Below, piece by piece: positions 36,181 to 47,074 of a DNA stretch of 64,000 bases. Position numbers and translations under genes: made by a program. Origin of the DNA: Zingiber officinale (lineage: Eukaryota > Streptophyta > Magnoliopsida > Zingiberales > Zingiberaceae); NCBI RefSeq assembly GCF_018446385.1, contig NC_056002.1:27514636-27578635 (forward strand), given 5' to 3'. The first letter of the stretch is position 1. Each line of letters starts with the position of its first letter. The notes beneath the pieces were generated by a model. The model had not been told where the DNA came from, did not search any database, and worked only from the letters and a program-made list of their open reading frames with translations.

Positions 36181-38073
36181 AATGAGAATTTAGTTTGAAA
36201 TTGTTTGTTTGAATTTAATTTGAAAAAAAAATCATTTAACGGTAAAGTAGAGAAAATTGGGAGATGTTTAAAGCACAATTATTTGGGTAACTTAACTAGA
36301 GTTCACATATTTAAAGAGAGAGAGAGAGACTAAAACTAGAAGCTTAGAGAAAAGTTACTTTTAAAGTCTAGTTCCTCTTTTGTTTTTCACTTTGGTAGAT
36401 CTTACATAAGGCTGTTGTCGTTGCAGGTCGAGCTATTAAGCTGAGTGAGTTTGATTAGTATTTCATAGAGAAATGAAGATTTTTATTTATAGTTACTAAT
36501 GAGACCGAGTACGAAATCTTAATCAAAGAATTATCCCTAACTTGAGGAAGATGCTATGATTGCTCAAAGGTCTAGGCTTCACACTTAGCATAGTGCACAC
36601 TCAAAAGTTCTAGGATAGGCGGCAAGCTTACCCAAAACTTCGTATTTAAAATCAAAATGGAAGATGATTTGCAATCAACTTTGAGGGATGAAGTACTTAG
36701 TAAAGATAACAATCACTTTTAGCGTTGGATAGAGGCTGAATTTATCAATGAAAGGCATCTTATGGTAGAAAATAATATCACCAAGTTTGACTATCTAAAG
36801 TTCTATTGACAAAAGGTGGAATTCAACTCACTAGAAACAACTTTAGGAAGTAATAATCAAAGTATTGAGCAGAAGTGAGGTTCACTTTCGTAGCTCATTC
36901 ACGAAAATAGCTAGACCGAAGTGATCGACTATATACTATAATTAATTAGAGACCTTGTTGACTTCCACATAAGTTGGTCAGTGAGATGTTAGGAGTCATC
37001 GGATCATGTTGGGCCAAGCCGAGGAACACGACTAGGGAATCAACCTTAAACTTAATGTTTCAACAAAAAGTAGTCATGCCGCAAAAATAATAGTATCACC
37101 CTGCCCATTCTAAAAATCGGCCAGGTTGGCCGCTTAGGTGTTAGACACTAGTCAAACATATTAAAAATATATTAGTCGATCAACTTAGACCGTTTTGGTG
37201 CTTAAATGGAATTAGACAGTCTTAGATATCGACTAATCAATCGAATCGTCTAGGAGCTACGGAAATAGAGTTGAGTTTTCATGATATTTTTTAGTTTAGG
37301 CTTTAAAGGCCGATTTAAAAAAATAAAATAAAATAAAATAAAATGTAACTTTTTTTTTTGTGTGTTGGGCGTAAATTTTATAAGCCATAACCTTTGGTTC
37401 AACAAGAAAATAGATTTGTTGACTTGTCCTAGCGGTTAGCACCAAACTTTATTTTTATCATACTAAGTAATAAGAACTGGAGAAATCAAAGCGAATGCAA
37501 GGAGTTCACATTTTGGAAAAATCAAAGAGTTAAAATGCTAGAGAAATCGATTTGAAAAAAAAATTTGTTGTTTGATCTTTTTTCAACTGAGCGACTTGTA
37601 AGGGATTGAATTGAAAGTTGACCAAAGTCTCATCCTTTGAAAACATCATTTCATCAAACACTCACAATATTCATTTGAGTTGAAAGGTAATTTATTTTAA
37701 TTTTGATACTTACAAATTGAGAGATAATTTATTTTAGTTTTGATTTCTATTCACTCGATTTCTACGTAAGTATGCAATTTCTATTTTTTTACTTAATGAA
37801 AAGAAATATATTTCTTCTTAAGCATATTGTTCTGTTATTTTTTTGGTTGATAAAATTGGAGCTTGAGACAAAAAAAATTTAAGTGATTTATGAATTTAGT
37901 TGAAGTTGGAGTAGTGGTCTTTTACTTATTAAATATTGAAGGTTCAATAAAATTATGAGAAAAATGATGAATCAGATGATTAAATCACATAGCTTCTAAA
38001 GTTGCTGATTTTATTCTTAAATATCTTTGTGGGTTATTACAATTAACTGATAAAGTAATTAACAAGAGGTAAC
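36181..38073. other. Intergenic, simple repeats only
   Basis: Contains a (GA)n run at about 36315-36330 and an (AAAAT)n run at about 37320-37345. 37105-37290 contains TTGGCCGCTTAG followed by TTAGAC, words that recur inverted near 51060-51110 and may mark an end of the DUF659-type hAT element. No gene is supported. Confidence 0.4.
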
Positions 38074-39047
38074 AATGTCAAACAATCCATCTTTGACGAC
38101 ATCTGCCACTCAGCTTGAATATAAGATTCTTAGGAGAAAGTCAATTGACATTGGATGAGAGTTCGAGATTTTAAATGATCCTAAGAATCTTGATAGAGTT
38201 AAATGCAACTCGTGTGGCAAAATAATATCGGTGGAGTTTATAGGATCAAGGAGTACAATAGAAATATATCTGGAAATATATCTGGTTATCAAAAGAACAT
38301 CTCAAGAAGATTGAAATAAGTACAAACATGTTATTTTAGAAGGAAGAAATAGAAAGAAGTAAGAACAAAAGAATGACAGAAGAGAGTTGTAGAGCAGAGG
38401 TAAATATTCCTCTAGATGAAAAAAAAAAAAGTAATGAAATTGAAGGGATAGATGATCTTAAAAAACTTCTTCCACTTGATCCCATGGATAAATATGCATT
38501 GATGATTTCTTCACAAAATATAGGTTTAAGTGGGAGTAAAGTGCTTCACAAAAAAAAAATATAAATGAGACTCTTTTCAAAGAGAAACTCAACAAGTTCA
38601 ACAATATGTTGAGAAATGGGTTTATGAAAATGGAATCTCATTCAATGCTGTTAGTAATGATAGCTTCAAGCAAATCATAGAGACAGTGGGTCAATTTGGA
38701 CCAGGATTCAAGCCTCCAACTCAATATCAATTTAGGGAGCCACTTTTGAAAGCAGAAGTTGAAAGAATAAAGTAACTGTTGAAGAAACATGAAGAAGAAT
38801 GTGCATAAAATGGGTTGTCGATCATGATAGATACATCGAGTGATAGAAAAAAAAGAAGCATTATAAATTTATGTGTTAATTGCAAGGAGAGCACTATATT
38901 TTTAGAATCTAAGGAGTTTTCATACGAGGCACATACAACTGGGCACATACAACTGAACTTATTTTTAAGTATGTTGACAAGTGTGTTGAACAAGTAGCAT
39001 ATCAGAATATTTTTCTGATTGTAACAAACAATGCCACTAGACCTGAC

Positions 39048-39300
39048 CACGGTTCGGAACCGACGGTTCTACGGTTCGGAACCGACGATTCTACGGTTCG
39101 GACCGACGGTTCTACGGTTCGGAACTGACGGTTCTGCGGTTCGGAACCGACGGTTTTACGGTTCGGAACCGACGTTTCTACGGTTCAGAACCGTCGGTTT
39201 GACGGTTCTAGGCAGGTCGACCCTTAATCTTAACCGCCCAAGACGGTTATGATTCACGATTCGGAACCACCGGTTCACAGTTCGGTTTACGGTTCGTCAT
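39048..39300. repeat. Sub-terminal CGGTTCGGAACCGACGGTTC repeats of the hAT element
   Basis: About eight tandem units of roughly 21 bp built on GGTTCGGAACCGACG. The unit contains the palindrome GGTTCGGAACC. They are likely transposase binding sites by analogy with other hAT elements. The open frame across them (39031-39252) is a repeat artefact. Confidence 0.75.
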
Positions 39301-39485
39301 GGTTCAAGATTATTATGTTAAAAAATTTAAAAATTAAATATTACAAATTACAAATTATAAATTAAAATTTATTGGAAAAAAGGGCTTGCAATTATTTAAG
39401 TTGCTTACGTATCCCCTTAGGGGAATCAAAGCCCATGTAGTTCTTTTACATTTTCGCTCACTTCCATTTTCCATTCCTGTCATAT

Positions 39486-40367
39486 TCATTCCTTCAGTAT
39501 CAAAATTTCTTCAACTTCGTCATCTGAAAGTTGCATTCCTTGGATTCTTTTCTCCACTCTGGTCCAATCGTCTAGTAATGCTTGAGCTTCAAATGAGTCG
39601 GGAGACAAAGTTGATCATCGTTCATTTAATATGTTGTCACTGGCACTGAACGTCTGCTCCACAGCAGCAGTTGACACTGGACAAGCTAAAATTTCTTTGG
39701 CGATCACGGAGAGGGTGGGAAAGCTTTGAGTCTTCTGTGACCACTACTTTAAGATATCGAAATTTTCGCTATCTGCTTCATTAAAATCAAAAGAAGTCGT
39801 AAAATAATTCTCAAGTTCCTATGTGGAACTTGAGGATCCTCGTGGATGTTTTGTCCATTCTTTTAATAAAAGTTGTGCTTTTGTAAGTTTTAAATTACTA
39901 CTAGTAGTTTGTTGTATTTCAGAAATATTAATTTGCGTTCCATATTTTGCATAATATTGATTATAAATATCATATAAATAAATTCTAATATTATATATAA
40001 TATTAACTGAATCAGGAGAAGAAGAATCTTTAATTGGAATTAAAGCGTCGTAATATAAAGTTAACATTTCTTGTAAAACTTCTAATTTAAATCTAGGATC
40101 TAAAGCAAATGCAATTAAATAAATTTCAGGAATAAAATAAAAATATTTTTCTCATTTAGTTTTCTTAGCTAAGATGCAAGAAGATAAAGATTCATTATTA
40201 ATATTTTAATTTAAAACTAATACTATATTAGAAATATTTTCTAAAACTAATTGAGCAGTGGGATAATAAACATCGGAAAGTTGTTTGGTTGCATCATTAA
40301 ATAATTTTAAAATCACAAATACTACTACAAATATTCCATTGTTGTGAAAATAAATATATATTAGTAT
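39486..40367 (-). pseudogene. hAT transposase, C-terminal half (broken)
   Basis: Minus-strand pieces read YFIPEIYLIAFALDPRFKLE, LTLYYDALIPI, and then the conserved dimerisation block FPTLSVIAKEILACPVSTAA followed by VEQTFSASDNILNER and LSPDSFEAQALLDDW. In-frame stops interrupt it (for example before WSQKTQ and after NILNER). The natural end is at 39486. The 5' half is at 47792-48997, on the other side of the family C retrotransposon. Confidence 0.85.
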
Positions 40368-40867
40368 TGTTAGGACCAAAAGTAGCTAGAGGGGGGGGGG
40401 GGTGAATAGCTCGTCGCGTTCGCTCGGTGCTCGGCGTTGCTTGTTCCTTCAAAGATGTGCAGCGGAAAATACAGAAACAAACACACAACGCTAACACGGT
40501 TGGTTTTACTTGGTATCCACCTCACAAGAGGTGACTAATCCAAGGATCCACACCAACACACACACCCTCCACTAAATAAAAATCTCCTTTGAGGTAACTA
40601 CCAAGGGCGGAGAAGCCCTACAATACTCAATACAAGAAGAGAGGGAAAGGATACAAGAAATACAAGCTTACAAGCTTACAATGAGTACAAAACCCTAACC
40701 CTAGCTTCTCTTCTTGGCTTTGATCCGCCTCTTGACTTGGAGAGCTTCCAAGATCCTTCAAGAACTGGCGATCTGAGCTTTGTGGAGGAGTTGGCGAGAG
40801 CTGAGTTGGCGAGAGCTCTGGAGTGAATCGGAGAAGAGATGCCGCAGCTATAAACGACGCCAACGGT

Positions 40868-41155
40868 CGGATCCCGATCGATTCGAATGTTCCCAATCGA
40901 TCGGGGAGGCTTTGGATCGATCCACGGATCGATCCAGAGCGCCTCTGTGCTCTGGAAACGCGCCTGGATCGATCCACGGATCGATCCAGCGCTTATCGCG
41001 CGAAGCAGCCGCGTCCCAATCGATCCACTGATCGATTAGGACCTCTGGATCGATCCACGGATCGATCCAGAAGCTCTCTGTTCGCTGGGACAGGTCTGGA
41101 TCGATCCACTGATCGATCCAGAGCCTGGATCGATCCACAGATCGATCTAGCACTT
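40868..41155. repeat. GATCGATC dyad cluster, family C left LTR
   Basis: Seven inverted-repeat units such as GGATCGATCC-ACG-GATCGATCC. Outer bases vary with matching changes in the partner arm (TGGATCGATC/GATCGATCCA, CCAATCGATC/GATCGATTGG). They generate spurious open frames on both strands. Confidence 0.85.
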
Positions 41156-41190
41156 GATTTTTGTCCAAAACCAAGTCCCAAACATCCCAA

Positions 41191-41735
41191 ACCAACATCC
41201 GGTCAACCTTGACCTGTTGGTATGTCATGCCTAGCATCTAGTCACTCCCTTGACCTGCTAGGACTCCCTTACCAAGTGTCCGGTCAATCCCTTTGACCCA
41301 CTTGGACTTTTCTCTGTGCCAAGTATCCGGTCAATCCCTTTGATCTACTTGGACTTTTCTTTCATGCCAAGTATCCAGTCAATCCTTTGACCTACTTGGA
41401 CTTCCCAGCACCAGATGTCCGATCCTCCTTGATCCATTTGGATTTTCCCTTGCCTGGCTTCACTCACCAGGACTTTCACCTAGCTTCACTCACTAGGGTT
41501 TTCCATCTGCCTAGCTTCACTCACTAGGACTTTCACCTGGCTTCACTCACCAGGATTTCCATCTGCCTAGCTTCACTCACTAGGACTTTCACCTGGCTTC
41601 ACTCACCAGGATTTCCATCTGCCTAGCTTCACTCACTAGGACTTCCTTCTGCCTGGCTTCACTCACCAGGACTTCCTTCTGCCTGGCTTCACTCACCAGG
41701 ACTTTCATTTTGCCTAACATCCCAGTTAGGACTTC
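41191..41735. repeat. Covarying stem-loop array, family C left LTR
   Basis: Six W-box-type hairpins (41191-41440), then nine CCTRG hairpins and one CCTAAC/GTTAGG hairpin. It is the counterpart of 47075-47660 with one CCTGG unit fewer. One arm here has decayed (CCAGATG facing CATTTGG). Confidence 0.85.
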
Positions 41736-41871
41736 CCAGTCAAGTATCCAGTCAACCTTGACCTACTTGACTCTTCTTCAATCAATATCTTATTGTCAAA
41801 CATCTAAACCCAAACCAAGACTCAGCTTGGTTACCCAGGTCAACCTTGACCTGAGGGATATTGCACCAACA

Positions 41872-42520
41872 ATCTCCCCCTTTTTGATGTTTGACAATAC
41901 CACAATAACACTTACAATCCCATATGTAAGTTAGGCTAATCCCATAGCCTCCTTCTTCATGCCACTAGGTAATGAAAGCATAAATTAAGCTCTTCATTCT
42001 CCCCCTAAGAGGGCAAACTCCCTCTAGGTAATGAAAGCCTAACTTACTCCCTTTCTCGAGTCCTTTCATTCTCCCCCTATGACCTTCCCATAGGTAATGA
42101 AAGCCTAAACTTAACCATACATTCTCCCCCTATTGGCACACATCAACCCATCGTTGGACACACATCAACCTATGCTCCATTGGGCACACTTCAACAAATC
42201 CATTTGTTGAAGACTCTCCCCCTGAAGAGTTGCTCATCGTTGTTCACAACATCACTCGTTGTGATCAACACGATAATGAAGGTCTCATACCCTTCATTTA
42301 TCCTTAACTTCTCCCTCAATGTAGACAACTACTTAACCTTGAGCATTATCTACCACTTGAGTGTCCACTTGAAATAATGAGGATATCCACTCCCCATTTC
42401 TCCCCATTTCAAGTTTAAATGCTCAACCTTGAGCAAGTTCACAATGAAGGTTAACCACCTTCCAAGGTTCATGAAAAATAATTTTCATGTCTTTAAAGAG
42501 TCCCTCCCCCTAAAGACATG
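41872..42520 (-). repeat. PPT and PPT-like AGGGGGAGA tracts, family C
   Basis: The true PPT (41885-41872) abuts the LTR. On the minus strand further AGGGGGAG tracts occur upstream of it at about 42006-41996, 42078-42068, 42131-42121, 42223-42214 and 42511-42502. Three are followed by GAATG and, at 42060 and 42015, by nearly the same AAGCCTAA-type context. Confidence 0.7.
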
Positions 42521-44334
42521 GTGGTAACTTCTGTCATTGCACCAACAATGACTTGGAATCCCTAAACCTTTAGGAAACCCAAATTTAGAAGTTTTGAGGT
42601 TCAAATATTCAAAATTTGAAACAACCTCAACCTAAACTTCTACTTAGTCGTCGTTAACCAATCCATCCTTGTTTTCAACATGAAAACACCCTTTGTATGT
42701 ATACAAATGTATTTAAGGGGTTTGAAATGGTTACCTAGACTCAAGGAGGTTCAAAGATGCTGAAATCAGGCCTTCCCAGCCAAAATCAGCAACTTGGATC
42801 GATTGGAGTTGGGTTCCAATCGATTGAACCTTTCTGAATCGATCCACGGATCGATTCAGACTCCCTGGATCGATCGGCTGATCGATCCAGCGAGCTTCTG
42901 CTCGCGGAAATTGCCGTTTGAATCGATCCATGGATCGATTCATGGAACTCCAATCGATCCATGGATCGATCGGAGCTCTGATAGTTGCTGAAATTCCATT
43001 TCAGTCAACTTCAGAAACCCCTAGAAAATTCTACAAAAATCCAAAAATTATGAAATTTCGTGTAGACATTATTCAGGGCATACTTAATCATGGAAAAATA
43101 GTTTTCTATGAAAATACATCATATTTTCAAATATTGACACAAACTTGAAAACTTGCAAAAACTTTAGTGTTTTTCTTCAAGTTTGTGTCTAACTATTCAA
43201 TGGTGATTACTATCAAAAGATAGCCTTCACCAAGGTTTTCCAAAAACATTTTCAAAACCAATATCCCATCATGTTCCTTGGGCATAATGCACATGACTTG
43301 TACATTAGCTTTCCCAATGATGGGAAAACACATAACTATGTGTTTTGATGAATTTAAAACTCAAAGGAATGCACTAAATCAACATCTTGAGCTTTGTTCA
43401 TCATCCTAACATCTCACTTGTATATAATATGCACTAAAACACATACAAGTCATCTTATAGGTCTTTGTGAGATGTAAGATTTTGGTTTTGCCCTATTCTA
43501 GGGATCATGCATATCTATCTAGGCATTTTGAGAGGTAGACATCCACAAAGGATGTTACTTGTTGATTTACTTGTTAAACAAATGTCACTTGTTTATTCCA
43601 CTTGTTGTAAACAAATGCCACTTGTTTAACTAATGTCATATGTCCTTGATTTTTAAGGAAATAAACATAATGCATGATAATGTTATGGCATACATCAAAA
43701 TAAAATAGCTTTCAAAAGAAAGATTTCTATAACTACATGATGTATGTATGGCATGACATGGTATTTTGTATTTTCATGATAAGTCATGAATGCAAAATAC
43801 AAATAAGATAAAATATGATGTCATGGCATATTATGAGCAAACAATCATGACATGGTTTAGCATAAATAAAATATACCTAGATTACCTATCTAAGTATCAT
43901 TAATCTTAGCTAATCCTAAAACTTAAACCCTAGATTGCCCAAAGTGCTTCAAGAGAGTGCCAAAACCTAAGTTTGCATTTCTTATTCCCTTGATTAATTT
44001 ATGCCAATTAAAATAAACATGTCCTCAAATGTTGGCATATTCCATTTTTCCTCAAGAGTAGCACTTTTAAATTTAAGGCCCGGATTGCCTTAAATTTCCT
44101 AAGAACATACCAAAAACCCAACTTGATAGTTCTTATGAATTTTCCAATATGTGCCATTTAAGATTAAAATCAGTTCTTCCACCATTAGGCACATTTTACT
44201 CTTTCAAGGAGTAATCAATAATTCCATTTCATTTTCAAAGGTTAACAAAAACCTTGAAAATGCTCCTTGAGTGTCAATTTCCTCAAAGTTGGGTTAACTA
44301 CCCTTCTAATTGGAGTTGACACTCTCTAACCCAT
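42521..44334. other. Family C interior without coding sequence
   Basis: Between the gag stop and the PPT-like tracts. It holds one more GATC dyad cluster (42790-42975) and otherwise AT-rich sequence with no recognised domain. A pol would be expected here in an autonomous relative. Confidence 0.7.
42790..42975. repeat. GATCGATC dyad cluster in family C interior
   Basis: Five units with arm pairs GAATCGATCC/GGATCGATTC, TGGATCGATC/GATCGATCCA and CAATCGATCC/GGATCGATCG. It is the same motif as in the LTRs but outside them, so the motif has spread or been retained within the element. Confidence 0.8.
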
Positions 44335-46169
44335 CTATGGGGTAGAGAAGATGCTCCTAGGAACCCAACACCTATTGGTGCTCCTTGGATGCTCTAGGTA
44401 CTCACTAGGGATAACTTCCCTAGATACCTTCCTAGTGACCTTGTTGGGCTTCTTAGAAGCCTTGGTCACATTTTCTAGGTCAACTCTAGGGATAACCTCC
44501 CTTGTGACTTTGTTTGTGACTTTCTTAGACTTCTTAGAAGTCTTAGTCACATTTATTGCAGAAATACTCTTAGGGATGACTTCCCTAGTATTTTTGGCTT
44601 GACCACTAGACCTAGGGTTTGTTCCATAACTATATGGAACTCTATGGTAAGAGGGCACATCCTTCTTAGCCTTTGGTTTGTATCCCAACCCTCTATGGCC
44701 ATTGGATGGCTTTTGTACCCCTAAACCTAGGTTATGCTCATTTTGCGCTAATAGGATATTTTCCATCCTTTTTAGGGTCTTTTCCATTTTATCAAGCCTT
44801 GATCTCAAGACTTGATTTTCTCTCACTAAGTCCTTAGCATTTGACCCATGAGCATTTTTGTTTCTAGGCTTGTATCTTACATCCTTAGAGTTATCGCCTA
44901 GGTTTTTACCTACAATCCTAGCCTTAGGTGTAGTAGTTTTAGCATGAAAAGCTATATGTTTTTCCTTAAAGCCCTCATGCTTCCTATTCTTATGGTAAAT
45001 CGCATTAAAATGATAAAAGTTAGAACTATCATGCTTTTTACCATAATGTAAAGAGGTAGGCTCAATAAATGTTACCTTCTTCTTTACCTTGGAGGCTCCC
45101 CCTTGCCTAGTGCCTCCTTGAGCCTTGACCACTTTCTTCCCCTTGGGGCATTGACTTCGATAATGCCCTTTTTGTTGACACAAGTAGCACACAATGTGCT
45201 CCTTGCTCTTCTTTGTCCCGGGGGTGGTCACCTTGGGCTTCTCCTTGCCCTTTTGTGCCACTTGGCCCTTCTTCTTGGCCAAGTTGGGACACTTGCTCTT
45301 ATAGTGCCCATGTTCCCTACACTCAAAACATATTATATGATTTTTATTATTAATTGAAATATTTATACCTTTGCTTGTAGGGGTGGCATCTTTTTCTTTG
45401 GATCCGGAGGTAGAAGCTTCCTCTTGATCGGACCTTGATTCTCCTCCATTTGATTTTTCTTGACTTGTGGAGGTAGAAGCTTCTTCCTCCTCTTCTTCTC
45501 TTGACCCGGATGTAGAAGCTTCTTCTTCTTCTTGATCCGTGTCACCAAGGATTGCTCCCCCTCAATCCTAGAGGTGGAGGCTTCATCATCTTGAATATGA
45601 AACAAGGAGTATGCTCCCTCCTTGTTCCCTTCGTTGCATTCCCTTGAGGATGAAGCTTCTTGGATTTCCTCTTCTTCGGAGGTTGAGTATCTCTCAACCT
45701 CGGAGTCCTCCTCTTGGTCTTGCTCCAAAGAGTCACCCTCTCTGGATTCTTCATTATCTTGTACAGTGGAGGGGATCTCTTCATGAAGCTTAGCCAATTT
45801 GCTCCAAAGTTCCTTTGCATCTTCAAATTCTCCAATTTTGCAAAGAATGGTGCTTGGCAATAAATTGACCAAAAGCTTGGTCACATTGTCATTTGCCTCG
45901 CACCTTTGGACTTGCTCCGGGCTCCATTTGCTTTTCTTTAGAACTTTGCCCTTTGAATTTCTTGGAACCTTGAAACCTTCCATTAGAGCAAACCATTGCT
46001 CTATCTCCATCATCAAGAAATTTTCAATTCTTGATCTCCAAGAATCGAAGCTTGTGGATGTGTATGGTGGAGCCATCCTTGTGTCAAATCCAAGTCCATC
46101 TTGGAATTGCATCTTGAAGTTGAGCTTGATAAAGTCTTGAACTTGAAGAATTTGCTTCAACTTCTTCAC
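44335..46169 (-). pseudogene. Family C retrotransposon gag, nearly intact, one frameshift
   Basis: Two overlapping frames. The N-terminal frame (46169-45363, 268 codons) has MAPPYTSTSFDSWRSRIENF and the UBN2-type core (VTKLLVNLLPSTILCKIGE, ELWSKLAKLHEEIP), then an acidic S/E repeat. Near 45545-45560, in a GAA-rich run, the matching reading shifts frame. The second frame (about 45550-44335) carries the acidic repeat, two CCHC knuckles (CFECREHGHYKSKCP and CYLCQQKGHYRSQCP), a coiled coil (ENQVLRSRLDKMEKTLKRM), three basic KVTREVIP repeats, and the end WVPRSIFSTP. Gag coats and packages element RNA. The frameshift could be a mutation or, less likely, programmed. Two knuckles is more than the usual one in plant Copia gags. 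Confidence 0.85.
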
Positions 46170-46230
46170 CCTCTAGCTTTTCTTGTTATGCTTGACCCTT
46201 CCGGCGATGATTCCGGTGAAGAGCGGCCTT

Positions 46231-46242
46231 GCTCTGATACCA
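46231..46242 (-). other. Primer binding site, family C
   Basis: Minus strand TGGTATCAGAGC, a perfect match to the common initiator Met tRNA PBS, two bases from the LTR. Confidence 0.9.
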
Positions 46243-46757
46243 CTTGTTAGGACCAAAAGTAGCTAGAGGGGGGGTGAATAGCTCGTCGCGTTCGCTCGGT
46301 GCTCGGCGTTGCTTGTTCCTTCAAAGATGTGCAGCGGAAAATACAGAAACAAACACACAACGCTAACACGGTTGGTTTTACTTGGTATCCACCTCACAAG
46401 AGGTGACTAATCCAAGGATCCACACCAACACACACACCCTCCACTAAATAAAAATCTCCTTTGAGGTAACTACCAAGGGCGGAGAAGCCCTACAATACTC
46501 AATACAAGAAGAGAGGGAAAGGATACAAGAAATACAAGCTTACAAGCTTACAATGAGTACAAAACCCTAACCCTAGCTTCTCTTCTTGGCTTTGATCCGC
46601 CTCTTGACTTGGAGAGCTTCCAAGATCCTTCAAGAACTGGCGATCTGAGCTTTGTGAGCGCTGTGGAGGAGTTGGCGAGAGCTCTGGAGTGAATCGGAGA
46701 AGTTCTTGCCGCAGCCATCGAACGCCTGCAGCTATAAACGACGCCAACGGTCGGATC

Positions 46758-47036
46758 CCGATCGATTCGAATGTTCCCAATCGATCGGGGAGGCTTTGGA
46801 TCGATCCACGGATCGATCCAGAGCGCCTCTGTGCTCTGGAAACGCGCCTGGATCGATCCACGGATCGATCCAGCGCTTATCGCGCGAAGCAGCCGCGTCC
46901 CAATCGATCCACTGATCGATTGGGACCTCTGGATCGATCCACGGATCGATCCAGAAGCTCTCTGTTCGCTGGGACAGGTCTGGATCGATCCACTGATCGA
47001 TCCAGAGCCTGGATCGATCCACGGATCGATCCAGCA
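46758..47036. repeat. GATCGATC dyad cluster, family C right LTR
   Basis: Counterpart of 40868-41155, with all seven dyads intact. Where the left LTR has lost symmetry (a GATTAGG at 41036), this copy keeps GATTGGG. Confidence 0.85.
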
Positions 47037-47074
47037 CTTGGTTTTTGTCCAAAACCAAGTCCCAAACATCCCAA

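Larger units (their letters stand above)
40368..41871 (-). repeat. Family C 3' LTR (left)
   Basis: TGTTAGGACC to TTGCACCAACA. Reading plus, it contains the G-tract motif (12 G) at 40393-40402, GATC dyads at 40868-41155, W-box-type hairpins at 41191-41440, CCTRG hairpins at 41455-41735, and a terminal dyad CAGGTCAACCTTGACCTG at 41836-41853. Confidence 0.92.

Noticed and set aside
39031..39252. Repetitive frame reading RFGTDGS units
   Set aside because: Tandem sub-terminal repeats of a hAT transposon.
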